Positions 51,428 to 61,313 of a DNA stretch of 64,000 bases are shown piece by piece. The DNA is from Methyloligella sp. (lineage in GTDB: Bacteria > Pseudomonadota > Alphaproteobacteria > Rhizobiales > HXMU1428-3): positions 62,001-126,000 of the forward strand of contig BQJJ01000004.1 in the NCBI GenBank assembly GCA_021604645.1, written 5' to 3'. Position 1 is the first letter of the stretch, and every line of letters starts with the position of its first letter. The position numbers and the translations under genes are program-made. Under the pieces are notes generated by a model. It saw only the letters and a program-made list of their open reading frames with translations, searched no databases and was not told where the DNA came from.

Positions 51428-52948
51428 ATGTCGATGAATATATTTTTTCAATACGCTATGATTGGTCTTGTTTCTCTTTCTGCGCTTTTTATCTTTTTAA
51501 TCGGTTTGCTTTTTATCTATGCAGTTTTTCTTTTCATCATTGATAAGGGGCAGACAAAAGATAGCATCAGACATAACTACCCTGTCATTGGTCGTTTTCG
51601 AACAATTTTTACGGAGCTTGGTGAGTTTTTTAGGCAATATTTCTTTGCCATGGACCGTGAAGAAATGCCGTTTAATCGAGCTGAGCGGGATTGGGTTTAT
51701 AAATCATCTAGAGGGGTTGATAATACTGTTGCGTTTGGATCTACGAAGAATTTAGGCGTCACTGGCACTGTGATCTTTAATAATAGTCCTTTCCCTTTGC
51801 TGGATGAAGATGCGGTCGAGCCGCCTGAAATTGTTTTTGGTCCGCATTGTGCTAATCCTTATTCGTCAAAATCTATCATTAATATTTCAGGTATGAGTTT
51901 TGGTGCGTTATCTGGCCCGGCAGTTAAAGCACTTTCTAAAGGTGCTGAAATGGCTGGTTGCTGGATGAATACTGGTGAAGGTGGGTTGTCTCCTTATCAT
52001 TTGCACGGCAAAGCGGATATTGTTTTTCAAATTGGTACGGCGAAATATGGTGTGCGGGATAAAGAAGGCAAACTTGATCATGCGAAAATGAAAGAGCTTG
52101 GCACATTTCCTTTTATTAAAATGTTTGAAATTAAGCTGAGCCAGGGTGCGAAACCTGGTAAAGGCGGGATTTTGCCTGGAGAAAAGGTAACCCCAGAAAT
52201 TGCTAAAATCAGAGGCATTGCCGTTGGTGAACCCTCGATTTCATTTAATCGCCATCCTGAGATCAATAGCATACCCGACTTAATGAATTTCATTGAACAA
52301 ATTAGAGAACTGACTCAGAAACCTGTTGGCGTGAAAATGGTTGTTGGTTCTGAGGATTGGTTTGATGATTTGGCGGCTGAAATACATAAACGTGGTATTG
52401 CATCAGCTCCTGATTTCATCACTGTTGACTCAGGTGATGGTGGCACAGGTGCCGCACCAATGCCCTTGATTGATAATGTTGGCTTGCCCATTCGTCAGGC
52501 GTTGCCTTTGGTTGTGAATAAGTTGAATGAGGTGGGGTTGCGGGATCGTATTAAAGTGATTGCGTCTGGTAAGTTGATTACTCCAGCTGATGTTGCCTGG
52601 GCTTATTGCGCTGGGGCCGATACGGTTGTTTCGGCGCGCGGGTTTATGTTTGCTTTGGGTTGTATTCAGGCGCTTAAATGCAATAAAAATACGTGCCCTA
52701 CTGGTATCACCACTCACAATGCTAGCTTGCAAAGTGGGTTAGATCCTGCTGAAAAGTCCGTTCGTGTGAAGAATTTCGTGAATAAAATTCATTATGGAGC
52801 TGGTTTGATTGCTCATTCATGTGGTGCGTCGCATGTGCGGGAATTACGCCGGTGTCATTGCCGGATTGTGCAAAATACCGGGGAAGCCAAGCAATTTAAT
52901 GAGCTTTTTCCGGACGTAAGAACTCAACCAGGGGCTCAAATAACTTAA
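51428..52948 (+). CDS. FMN-binding glutamate synthase family protein
   Basis: A 506-residue protein with two N-terminal membrane helices (about 8-40) and a glutamate-synthase central/FMN domain. Seen directly: ISGMSFGALSGPAVKALSKGAEMAG, NTGEGGLSPYH, PVGVKMVVGS, ITVDSGDGGTGAAPMPLIDNVGLPIRQAL, and CNKNTCPTGITTHNASLQ with the iron-sulfur-type cysteines. It lacks the GltB amidotransferase domain. Such stand-alone proteins are widespread in alphaproteobacteria with unknown substrates; they may make or use glutamate or a related amide, or be a membrane-linked oxidoreductase. GGGAGTG ribosome site. Confidence 0.9.
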   Translation: MSMNIFFQYAMIGLVSLSALFIFLIGLLFIYAVFLFIIDKGQTKDSIRHNYPVIGRFRTIFTELGEFFRQYFFAMDREEMPFNRAERDWVYKSSRGVDNTVAFGSTKNLGVTGTVIFNNSPFPLLDEDAVEPPEIVFGPHCANPYSSKSIINISGMSFGALSGPAVKALSKGAEMAGCWMNTGEGGLSPYHLHGKADIVFQIGTAKYGVRDKEGKLDHAKMKELGTFPFIKMFEIKLSQGAKPGKGGILPGEKVTPEIAKIRGIAVGEPSISFNRHPEINSIPDLMNFIEQIRELTQKPVGVKMVVGSEDWFDDLAAEIHKRGIASAPDFITVDSGDGGTGAAPMPLIDNVGLPIRQALPLVVNKLNEVGLRDRIKVIASGKLITPADVAWAYCAGADTVVSARGFMFALGCIQALKCNKNTCPTGITTHNASLQSGLDPAEKSVRVKNFVNKIHYGAGLIAHSCGASHVRELRRCHCRIVQNTGEAKQFNELFPDVRTQPGAQIT

Positions 52949-53045
52949 GCCAGAGGGCCTAAGTGTCTGGAGCTGCATTGCACATTGGCTTCACTTTCGA
53001 TAAGAGTAAATCTTAAATTTATGATATATTTTGAGGGAGTTTTCG

Positions 53046-53690
53046 TTGGGACAGATTTATACACTTGAACCCAAAACCGGTACACCAACTTCATTGGTGA
53101 TGTTTTTGCATGGCTATGGTGCAAATGGTCAGGATTTGATTAGCATTGGTAATGAATGGCAGGATCAATTACCGAATACCGTTTTTGTTAGTGCTGATGC
53201 GCCTGAACCTTGTGCGATGAACCCGTTTGGTGGGTTTCAATGGTTTGACCTTACTATGAGAGATCCCACAGAATATTGGCGCGGTGTGAACAAGGCGGCG
53301 CCTGCTTTGAATGAATTTATTGATGAGCAGCTCAAAGCTTACAGCCTTACTGATGATGCTTTGGGATTGGTTGGTTTTTCTCAAGGGACAATGATGGCGT
53401 TGCATGTTGGTTTGCGCCGTAAGTCTGCACCAGCAGCTATCGTTGGTTATTCAGGAAAATTAGCTGGCCCAGAACACTTGGCTAAAGAAATGACAGTGAA
53501 GCCACCTGTATTGTTGGTTCATGGTGATGTGGATGAGGTTATTCCTGTAGCTGCCCTTAGTGAGGCGGAAACGGCTTTGCTTGATGCCGGGGTTAAGGTT
53601 CGTTCTCATATATCTCGCGGTGTTGGTCATGGGATTGACCTTAGTGGGCTAAAACTTGGCGGTGAACATTTAACAGCTCATTTAAAATGA
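53046..53690 (+). CDS. Phospholipase/carboxylesterase family alpha/beta hydrolase
   Basis: A 214-residue serine hydrolase of the carboxylesterase/phospholipase group (YpfH/EstB-like). SLVMFLHGYGANGQDLI is the oxyanion segment, LVGFSQGTMMAL the nucleophile elbow (GFSQG), LLVHGDVDEVIPV carries the aspartate and GVGHGID the histidine. The likely start is TTG at 53046, which has GAGGGAG six bases upstream; the in-frame TTG at 53031 lies inside that ribosome site. It should cleave short acyl esters. A terminator follows at 53734. Confidence 0.9.
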   Translation: MGQIYTLEPKTGTPTSLVMFLHGYGANGQDLISIGNEWQDQLPNTVFVSADAPEPCAMNPFGGFQWFDLTMRDPTEYWRGVNKAAPALNEFIDEQLKAYSLTDDALGLVGFSQGTMMALHVGLRRKSAPAAIVGYSGKLAGPEHLAKEMTVKPPVLLVHGDVDEVIPVAALSEAETALLDAGVKVRSHISRGVGHGIDLSGLKLGGEHLTAHLK

Positions 53691-53733
53691 ACGTATTTGT
53701 GGCTGTTAAATCACGGAACTTTGAAAACTCTAG

Positions 53734-53780
53734 GAGCGTGTTGATTTTGATGACTATGAAGACACGCTCTAAGTTTTTAT
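53734..53780 (+). terminator. Terminator after the esterase gene
   Basis: GAGCGTGT (53734-53741) and ACACGCTC (53762-53769), then TAAGTTTTTATTTT. The region from 53780 to 54172 carries no gene; its only other structure is the hairpin at 54059. Confidence 0.75.
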
Positions 53781-54058
53781 TTTAGCGAGTTGTTTTTCGC
53801 ATAACCGGTATCCACTTATGCGAGGCACGCTGAAATCTCATCTTTACTTTGTTGTGGGGATGAGACATGCTTTCCTTATGAACAACCTGACTTGTCATTT
53901 TTCTGTGATAGGAGACTGATAAATCGGGGTAGTAGTTTGAATTTGTGTGTTTATTTTTAGCTCGTATTCATTCGTTGCGTCAGTTTTTTTGATGTTGAAT
54001 TTTGTGTTGTGTTAAAATTATACTATAACAAATTTAATGAGGCCGCTTTGCTTATTTG

Positions 54059-54080
54059 GATGAGATAGTCTCATCTTTTT
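54059..54080 (+). terminator. Terminator-like hairpin upstream of the HNH gene
   Basis: GATGAGA-TAG-TCTCATC followed by TTTTT, 93 bases before the HNH start. It could terminate a small RNA begun in the gap or attenuate the nuclease gene. Confidence 0.55.
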
Positions 54081-54172
54081 AGTAAAGACTCTCTGTTTAA
54101 GTAGAGATACTTTGTTTGCGAATACATCTTGCATAACGTGCGGCCTTGCAATCGTGAGGAACGAAGCCTGTG

Positions 54173-54730
54173 ATGAGACAAACGCGTTCACCGGATGCTT
54201 GCCCGGCACTGGTTCTTAATGCGGATTTCAGACCGCTTAGTTATTATCCTTTGTCATTATGGAGTTGGCAAGAGGCAGTGAAATCTGTTTTTCTTGACCG
54301 GGTCAATATTATACAGACCTATGACAAGCAAGTGCATAGCCCTTCTCTTAATATGAACTTACCAAGTGTGGTTGCGCTGAAGAATTATGTGAGCCCCGCT
54401 CGATATCCAGCGTTCACACGTTTTAATTTGTTTTTGCGCGATAAGTTTTCTTGTCAATATTGCGGGAGTGCGGATGACCTTACTTTCGATCATGTTATTC
54501 CGCGCTCGAAAGGTGGCTTGACGCGCTGGGACAATGTTGTTGCCGCTTGTGCGCCTTGTAATTTGCGCAAGAGCAATATGATGCCTGAAGTTGCTGGTAT
54601 GATCCCAATGCAAAAACCATTTCGGCCAACAGTTTTTCATCTTCATAAAAATGGTCGTTTATTCCCGCCGAATTACTTGCATGAAAGCTGGCTTGATTAT
54701 CTCTATTGGGATACTGAGCTTGAGGAATAG
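54173..54730 (+). CDS. HNH endonuclease
   Basis: A 185-residue nuclease of the type widespread in alphaproteobacteria. After LVLNADFRPLSYYPLSLWSW, the HNH zinc fold is CQYCG ... LTFDHVIPRSKGGLTRWDNVVAACAPCNLRKSN: C-x2-C, DH, N and C-x2-C are all present. RPTVFHLHKNGRLFPPNYLHESWLDYLYWD is the usual tail. Start: ATG 54173 after GAGGAA, overlapping an in-frame GTG at 54170. Its role is probably DNA repair or defence; not established. Repeat cluster F starts after the stop codon. Confidence 0.93.
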   Translation: MRQTRSPDACPALVLNADFRPLSYYPLSLWSWQEAVKSVFLDRVNIIQTYDKQVHSPSLNMNLPSVVALKNYVSPARYPAFTRFNLFLRDKFSCQYCGSADDLTFDHVIPRSKGGLTRWDNVVAACAPCNLRKSNMMPEVAGMIPMQKPFRPTVFHLHKNGRLFPPNYLHESWLDYLYWDTELEE

Positions 54731-55071
54731 TTTTTGCGCTTCAGTTGCCCACTACGCAACCGCGCTGTTATATCTCACGGGCTATTCCGCGACTGCATGG
54801 CAGCGCGGGCCCTCCGATGGGGCGCGCAATATCTTTTGAAGCCCTATCGGCTTCAAAATGAGCGGGCTTTGCTTTCGCTTCGCCATGTCCTGGCGCTGAA
54901 GTGGCGCCACTCCTTCTTTTTTTGTCTCATGGCTATTCTTTTTTAGTGGCGCTTCAGGTTACCCACCAGCAACCGCGCTACTAAAGCTCATAGATCTACG
55001 AGGGGCGGTGCTAGGCACCGGACACCTCTGGCGTCATGTACGTGCTCTGAAGGAGAGCACTCCCTTCTTCG
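54731..55071 (+). repeat. Structured intergenic repeat, cluster F (three units)
   Basis: Unit 1: short hairpin 54736-54765 (outer GCGC/GCGC, bulge TTCA, inner GTTGC/GCAAC). Unit 2, 54770-54918: 5' box TCTCACGGGCTATT, stem CGCG-a-CTGC/GCAGCGCG (54788-54807), closing stem TGGCGC/GCGCCA (54891-54909), CTCCTTCTT. Unit 3, 54924-55071: box, short hairpin 54942-54985 with an 11-bp outer stem, CGGTGC/GCACCG (55006-55020), GTGCTCT/AGAGCAC (55042-55060), CTCCCTTCTTCG. From 55072 to 55223 no gene is seen. Confidence 0.82.
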
Positions 55072-55223
55072 TGAATTTAGTTCTTTTGCTTTTTCTTTTG
55101 CTTTTTCTTATGGTTTCTGACACCGAATTGTCGTCATTATTTCTTTGTTTAGAGAGATAGAATTAGGTAAATCTGCATGTTGAAATTTTAGCAAGGTGAT
55201 TGAGGTCACCTTGCTTTGTTTTC

Positions 55224-58019
55224 TTAAGCTGTGGCTTCTTCTAGTTCTTCTTCGATTTTAAGAACATCTTCCAAGGCTTTGCGAATTTGGTATTGGCGCT
55301 CTTTGTTGGTGATTTTGCCGCCGAGGAGATCTGTGACATAGAAAACGTCGATCGCTTTTTCACCATAGGTAGCAATATGAGCGCTTGAGATATCTAGGTT
55401 CAAGTCACTGAGGGTTTTGGTCAGATGGAATAAGAGACCTGGCCGGTCAAGCCCGCGCACTTCGATCACAGTTAGATCGTTAGACAAGCTGTTATCAATG
55501 GTCACATCTGGTGCAACTTTAAAGGCAGATATGCGGCCTCTCATTGTGGCTGGTTTTTGCATCATGTTATTGAGATGTTTTTCACCGCGAATGAGTTGGT
55601 TTAGTGTGTCGGCTATAGTTTGTGCGCGGCGTTGCTCGTCTTCGGCGTGATCGAATTCACGGCTGATGCAGACTGAATCGATTGCCATGCCGTCTTGTGT
55701 AGTTGTTACTTGGGCGTCAATAATATTGGCACCTGAGGCTGCACAACTGCCGGCTAACATTGAGAGTAATTTAGGATGAGCCGTTGTGAAGATGGTGATT
55801 GAAGTGTGAGCTGTAAAGGCATCACTGGAGACTTCAAAGGCCAGTTCTTTTTTTTCTTCTTCAGCTGATTTCATTAATTTGGCATGTTCATACTGGGTGT
55901 TCAGATCTGTTTTTAGCCAATAGGAATCAAATTGCCGTGTAGTGTAATTTTTTAACTGTGCAGGGCTCCATTTTATGGTTGGGTCGGCTTCAGCTTTTTC
56001 GCGGAACTCATTAATTGCCAGGTTCACTTGTGAGCGGTGTGTATCTTCGCTATGTCCGTTTGATAGGTAGAGGTTTGTTTCCTGGTAAAGGGTTCTTAGT
56101 AACTGACCTTTCCAGCCATTCCATGTACCTGGTCCAACAGCGCGGATATCACAAGCGGTTAAGATGACAAGGAGTTTTAGTCGCTCCCGGCTCTGCACGA
56201 TATCTGCAAAATCTTTAATGGTTTGCGGATCGTTTAGGTCTCGGCTTTGAGCAAACGAACTCATGGTTAAATGTTCTTCGATTAGCCATGCAACGATATC
56301 TGTTTCTGCGTCAGTGAGGCCAAGGCGTGGGCATAGTCTTCTAGCAACACGAGCGCCGGCAATTGAATGGTCTTCTTTGCGCCCTTTTGCGATATCATGA
56401 ATGAAAACCGCTACATAAAGAGCGCGCCGGTGAGAAATTTTTTGCATTAAATCATGAGAGAGTGGAAGTTCTTCTTCCCCTTCGCCGCGATCTATCCAGG
56501 CTAGTTCCGCTAGTGAGCGAATGAGGTGTTCATCGACTGTGAAGTGATGATACATGTTAAATTGCATCATAGATGTGATCTTGCCGAAATCGCGAATAAA
56601 ACGACCTAAAACACCGGATTCATTCATGCCGCTTAAAACTTTTTCCGGGTTGTCTTTGGAGCATAAAATATCGAGAAAGATTTTATTAGCAGTTTTGTTT
56701 TTTCTTAAATCCGCATCGATTAAGCGTAGCGAATGGCGGATTTGGCGCATGGCTGTTGGATGCAAGAGTGTGTTGTATTTACTTGCTATGTAGAAGATAC
56801 GGATGAGGTTTACTGGATCGCGTTTGAAAGTGTCTTTGTGGACTGTATTGAGGCGGCCATTCTCAATTCTGAAATCAGAAGATTTTCTAAGCTCTCGTCT
56901 GTTTTTCCAGCCTAAACCTTCAATGAGTTGATTGAGTTTTGGTGCTGCTTTTAATTGTTTCATTTCAAGGTCAGCGCAAAGCACGCGTGTGAGGTTGCCG
57001 ACTTCTTTGGCTGTTAGAAAAAAGTGCTTCATGAAGCGCTCAACCGCTTGCATGCCTTTTCTATCTGAGTAGCCAAGGCGTTCAGCCATAGATTTTTGAA
57101 CTTCAAATGAAATGCGTTCTTCCGGGCGTTTGGTTAGGAAATGTAAGTGGCATCTCACTGTCCATAAGTAATCGTCAGCATGTTTGAAGCTATGATATTC
57201 TTCAGCGGTGAAAACACCAGACGTTGAAATGTTACTGCCGGTTGTTTCAAAGTTTAGATATTTTGCAATCCAATGAAGGGTGTGGAGATCTCTTTGACCG
57301 CCTTTGCCATCTTTAACGTTTGGTTCGACCATATAGCGTGAGGCACCTGACCTTTGGTGGCGTTCATCACGCTCTGTTAATTTTGCTTCGATGAATTCGC
57401 GGGCGGTGCCTTTGATGATTTTTTCTTTGAAACTATCCAGAAATTCTTCATAGAGAGTTTCTTCTCCCCAGAGATATCTGCTGTCGAGCATTGCTGTTCG
57501 GATGGTCATGTCTGATTTGGCAAAGCGAACCGTTTGCTCAATCGAGCGGGTGGCGTGACCGACCTTGAATCCCATATCCCATAAGAGATAGAGCATATAT
57601 TCCACAACGCTTTCTCCCCATGCGGTTTGTTTGTAGGGAAGGAGAAATAGTAAATCGATATCAGACCCAGGGGCGAGAGCGCCGCGACCATAACCGCCCG
57701 TTGCCACCACGGCGATGCGCTCGGCAGAAGATGGATTATGGGCTCTATGAATATGTTTTGTGGTGAAATCGTAGATAACTCGAATTAATTCGTCTTGAAA
57801 ATGTGAAAGTCCTTCAGCACAAAGCCTGCCATCGCCATCTTCGAGCAAGTTGATTTCAGCCTGGGAATGAGCGTGTTTTTTTACCTCACAGAGTTTGGCT
57901 AATACTTCCTGGCGTAATTTACTTTCTTGTTTTTGATATTTGCGCCATAGCTCGGTAATTTCATCTCTTAGCTGATTGGGAGTGAAAAAAGGGGGCTTGC
58001 TTGTGAATAATTTATCCAT
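55224..58019 (-). CDS. glnD: Bifunctional uridylyltransferase/uridylyl-removing enzyme GlnD
   Basis: A 931-residue sensor of nitrogen status that uridylylates or deuridylylates PII. Seen directly: the nucleotidyltransferase centre ATGGYGRGALAPGSDIDLL (about 107-125), the HD hydrolase VFIHDIAKGRKEDHSIAG, and two C-terminal ACT domains with LDRPGLLFHLTKTLSDLNLDISSAHIATYG. Full length. Together with mutS and maeB it makes the classic rhizobial glnD-mutS-maeB cluster. Confidence 0.96.
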   Translation of the reverse strand: MDKLFTSKPPFFTPNQLRDEITELWRKYQKQESKLRQEVLAKLCEVKKHAHSQAEINLLEDGDGRLCAEGLSHFQDELIRVIYDFTTKHIHRAHNPSSAERIAVVATGGYGRGALAPGSDIDLLFLLPYKQTAWGESVVEYMLYLLWDMGFKVGHATRSIEQTVRFAKSDMTIRTAMLDSRYLWGEETLYEEFLDSFKEKIIKGTAREFIEAKLTERDERHQRSGASRYMVEPNVKDGKGGQRDLHTLHWIAKYLNFETTGSNISTSGVFTAEEYHSFKHADDYLWTVRCHLHFLTKRPEERISFEVQKSMAERLGYSDRKGMQAVERFMKHFFLTAKEVGNLTRVLCADLEMKQLKAAPKLNQLIEGLGWKNRRELRKSSDFRIENGRLNTVHKDTFKRDPVNLIRIFYIASKYNTLLHPTAMRQIRHSLRLIDADLRKNKTANKIFLDILCSKDNPEKVLSGMNESGVLGRFIRDFGKITSMMQFNMYHHFTVDEHLIRSLAELAWIDRGEGEEELPLSHDLMQKISHRRALYVAVFIHDIAKGRKEDHSIAGARVARRLCPRLGLTDAETDIVAWLIEEHLTMSSFAQSRDLNDPQTIKDFADIVQSRERLKLLVILTACDIRAVGPGTWNGWKGQLLRTLYQETNLYLSNGHSEDTHRSQVNLAINEFREKAEADPTIKWSPAQLKNYTTRQFDSYWLKTDLNTQYEHAKLMKSAEEEKKELAFEVSSDAFTAHTSITIFTTAHPKLLSMLAGSCAASGANIIDAQVTTTQDGMAIDSVCISREFDHAEDEQRRAQTIADTLNQLIRGEKHLNNMMQKPATMRGRISAFKVAPDVTIDNSLSNDLTVIEVRGLDRPGLLFHLTKTLSDLNLDISSAHIATYGEKAIDVFYVTDLLGGKITNKERQYQIRKALEDVLKIEEELEEATA

Positions 58020-58175
58020 ATGACTTTCTAGGTACGGCTCTTGTGAATGAATGTCTTCTTAAATTGAATAGGTTAATAATTGTTAGAATTAGTCTAGCAT
58101 AAACCTGTTTCTTTTCGCTAGAGAACTCTTAATGTCTTAAGCCTTTGGATAATTTTTTCTTTAAAGGTTTCTCTT

Positions 58176-61001
58176 TTATGGCTTTTGTTGAGAGATTGCT
58201 TTTAATTTATACAGCAAGTCCAGGGCGTTTTTAGGCGTTAATTCATCTGGATTTAGGTTTGATAGCTCGTCTTGTAATTTATCGCCAATAGGGTTTGGTT
58301 TGGCTGTTTCTTCTGTCTCTTCTTCATTTTCAGGGAGTTCCATTGAGAAAAGGGGCAGATCTTCCAATTGGTTTATGCCACCAGATTTCTGATTTTTATT
58401 CTCTAGAACATTGAGGACTTCATTCGCTCGTTTAATGACTGCTTTGGGAAGGCCTGCGAGCTTTGCTACCTGGATACCATAAGAACGGTCAGCAGCTCCC
58501 ATAATGACACGGTGGAGGAAGACGATTTCATCATTCCATTCTTTCACCTCGATGGTGGCGTTTGTCACGCCGGCTAACTTTTCAGACAGGGTTGTTAGCT
58601 CATGATAATGGGTTGCAAAGAGGGCGCGGGTTTTGCTGATGTTATGTAGATATTCAACAGCGGCCCAGGCAATTGAGAGGCCGTCAAAGGTGGCAGTTCC
58701 GCGGCCAATTTCATCGAGGATGACCAGGGATTTCTCAGTTGCTTGATTGAGAATGGCGGCGGTTTCGACCATTTCTACCATGAAGGTTGAGCGTCCACGA
58801 GCAAGGTCATCTGAAGCGCCTACTCTTGAAAAGAGCCTGTCGATCAAACCGATATGAGCGCTGGCTGCGGGAACGAAACTTCCCATCTGAGCCATGATGG
58901 CGATGAGGGCATTCTGCCTGAGGTAGGTTGATTTACCAGCCATGTTGGGGCCGGTGAGGAGCCAAATGTTGGCAGCGCCTTCTTTGTTGTTGTTTTTGGT
59001 TAGACCGCAATTATTTTCAATAAAGGGGCCGGATTTAGATTTGCGTAGTGCTTGCTCGACAACCGGGTGGCGGCCATTTTTAATCGTGAAGGTGCGGCTT
59101 TGATCGATGATGGGCCGGGTGTAGTTTTCTTCTTCGCTTAACAAAGAAAGGCTTAAAATCACATCGAGGTCTGCCAGACTTTCAGCGCACTGGCTGATTT
59201 TGTCACCTGCTTTTTCGGCATCTGAGCTGAGTTCAGAAAAGAGGCTGAGCTCGATGGCAAGGGCTCTTTCCGCGGCTTGAGTGATTTTTGATTCTGTCTC
59301 GATTAGTTCTTCGGTATTGAAGCGAACATTGTTCGCAAGGGTTTGGCGGTGACGAAAGGTTTCACTTAATGGGCCGGTGAGAAGTTGATTGGAATTTAGC
59401 TGGGTGACTTCAACGAAAAATCCAAATTGGTTGTTGTGTCTGACTTTAAGAGATTTGATGCCGGTTGTTTCTCTATAAGTGGCTTGGAGGTTTGCGATGA
59501 TGGTGCGGCTTTGATCGCGTAATGTGCGTTGTTCGTCTAGGCCTTCATGATTGCCTTCTTTTATGAAACCGCCGTCCCTGGCTTGTAAGGGCAAGTCTTC
59601 TGCTAGGTATCTGTCTAATTTATCTTTGAGAGAGCCTGAGGCAAAGAGCAGTGATTTACTGATTTGTTTTATGGTCTCTGGTAGGTGCTCTTGTTTGAAA
59701 TGTTCGAGTTCCTTTAAAACTTCATCGGCAACAAGCAGGCCTGAGCGAATTGCTCCTAAGTCTTTTGGCCCGCCTCGTTTTAAAGAAAGGCGGGAGAGGG
59801 CGCGGGCCATGTCTGGTGTGCGGCGCAGGGTCTTGCGGATGGTATCTCTTGCTGCACTGTTATTATTAAAAAATTCAAGGCTGTTCAGACGGTTATTAAT
59901 TGCAGAGACATCATTTAGCGGTGCGCTTATTTGAGCGGCTAATTGGCGAGATCCGGCTCCTGTTACTGTTCTGTCAAGTGCATCAAAGAGGCTGCCTTTC
60001 TTGGTCATTCGTGTTGATTTTATAAGCTCGAGATTGCCTCTTGTCGCTGCGTCGATGACCATGGTCGCGTTTTCAATTGAACGACTTGGTGGTCTAACAA
60101 GTGGACATTTGCCGATTTGAGTCAGCTCAACATATTTCAGCAACGCGCCTATGGCGGCTAGTTCGCCGCGCCCATAAGTACCGTATCCTTCAAGTTCAGT
60201 GACTTTGAGAGCTGCTTTTAAAGCGGCCTCACCACCAAGGCTGTTAAAGTAAGCGCTTGGAACAGGGGTTTGTACAGCTGGTTGATGGTCTAATATATGG
60301 CGAATGTGGGCTTCATTTTTTAAATTATCTGCAATGAGGAGCTCGCTTGGTGCGAGCTTTGTTAGTTCGCCGCTTAGATCTGAACTTGTGACTTCGCTTA
60401 CCAAAAATTGTCCTGTTGAAATATCAAGACTGGCAAGAGAAAAAAGGTTTTCTTTTCTTGTTTCGTGTGCGGGGTTTTTAAAGAGGGATGTAAGGAAATT
60501 GTTTGAGCCAGGTTCCAATAGGGTGTCTTCAGTGAGTGTGCCTGGTGTCACTAGGCGGGTGACATCTCTTTGAACAACAGCTTTGGATCCTCTTTTTTTT
60601 GCCTCTGCCGGATCTTCCGTTTGTTCAACCACAGCGACTTTAAATCCAGCACGAATGGCTTTTTGTAAATATTCGTCAGCTACTTTTAAAGGGACGCCAG
60701 CCATTGGGATGTCTTTGCCCTGATAGGTGCCGCGTTTGGTGAGGGTTAGTCCAAGTTTTTCAGACGCTTCGATGGCATCATCGAAGAATAGTTCATAGAA
60801 ATCACCGAGTTGATAAAAGAGAATATAACCTGGGTTAACGGCTTTTAATTCTAGGTATTGAGCGATGACGGGTGAGGGCTTTTCAGCTGCTTTAGCTTTT
60901 TTGTTCTCTTTTTGCTTCATTTTATCATTAATTTCAGGAGAACTTTTGCTTTCGATGCCTTTAGTTTCATTGCCTTGGTTTTCTATGTTTTGTGTACTCA
61001 C
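58176..61001 (-). CDS. mutS: DNA mismatch repair protein MutS
   Basis: A 941-residue mismatch-binding ATPase. The mismatch-recognition motif GDFYELFFDDA is intact near residue 70; the ATPase has Walker A LLTGPNMAGKSTYLRQN, and VILDEIGRGTATFDGLSIAWAAVEYL with Walker B and the signature. An extra Lys/Glu-rich N-terminus of about 40 residues precedes the core. The GTG at 61001 is assumed; ATG at 60923 (MKQKENK) is also possible, as neither has a good ribosome site. Terminates before glnD. Confidence 0.95.
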   Translation of the reverse strand: MSTQNIENQGNETKGIESKSSPEINDKMKQKENKKAKAAEKPSPVIAQYLELKAVNPGYILFYQLGDFYELFFDDAIEASEKLGLTLTKRGTYQGKDIPMAGVPLKVADEYLQKAIRAGFKVAVVEQTEDPAEAKKRGSKAVVQRDVTRLVTPGTLTEDTLLEPGSNNFLTSLFKNPAHETRKENLFSLASLDISTGQFLVSEVTSSDLSGELTKLAPSELLIADNLKNEAHIRHILDHQPAVQTPVPSAYFNSLGGEAALKAALKVTELEGYGTYGRGELAAIGALLKYVELTQIGKCPLVRPPSRSIENATMVIDAATRGNLELIKSTRMTKKGSLFDALDRTVTGAGSRQLAAQISAPLNDVSAINNRLNSLEFFNNNSAARDTIRKTLRRTPDMARALSRLSLKRGGPKDLGAIRSGLLVADEVLKELEHFKQEHLPETIKQISKSLLFASGSLKDKLDRYLAEDLPLQARDGGFIKEGNHEGLDEQRTLRDQSRTIIANLQATYRETTGIKSLKVRHNNQFGFFVEVTQLNSNQLLTGPLSETFRHRQTLANNVRFNTEELIETESKITQAAERALAIELSLFSELSSDAEKAGDKISQCAESLADLDVILSLSLLSEEENYTRPIIDQSRTFTIKNGRHPVVEQALRKSKSGPFIENNCGLTKNNNKEGAANIWLLTGPNMAGKSTYLRQNALIAIMAQMGSFVPAASAHIGLIDRLFSRVGASDDLARGRSTFMVEMVETAAILNQATEKSLVILDEIGRGTATFDGLSIAWAAVEYLHNISKTRALFATHYHELTTLSEKLAGVTNATIEVKEWNDEIVFLHRVIMGAADRSYGIQVAKLAGLPKAVIKRANEVLNVLENKNQKSGGINQLEDLPLFSMELPENEEETEETAKPNPIGDKLQDELSNLNPDELTPKNALDLLYKLKAISQQKP

Positions 61002-61313
61002 CGGGGGTTATCTCGCTTTAGGGTCTTTTTCTTAACTATCTTTGAATGGGAACTGACATTATAGAGGGTTCTTCAAAATTACCATAGATAATGGAAATGG
61101 TTTGGGGATTTACTTTGAGACTGTTGTTTTTTGATGGTCCCTTATTCTTCTAATGTAGGGCTATCTTCTTTAAAATTGTTGCTTATATTTTTGCGACAAT
61201 TCTAAAAAAGACCTGTTGTCGTTCAAAATTCTTCGTACTATGGTCTACTTATAACTACGTAGTATCCTTCCATATCAATTTAAGTCACATCAATTTAGGT
61301 TCTTTAAAAAATA
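61002..61313. other. Divergent promoter region mutS / maeB
   Basis: 312 bases without a gene. It contains the 10-base palindrome ACTACGTAGT (61254-61263), 50 bases before maeB. No repeat element or strong hairpin is present. Confidence 0.5.
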
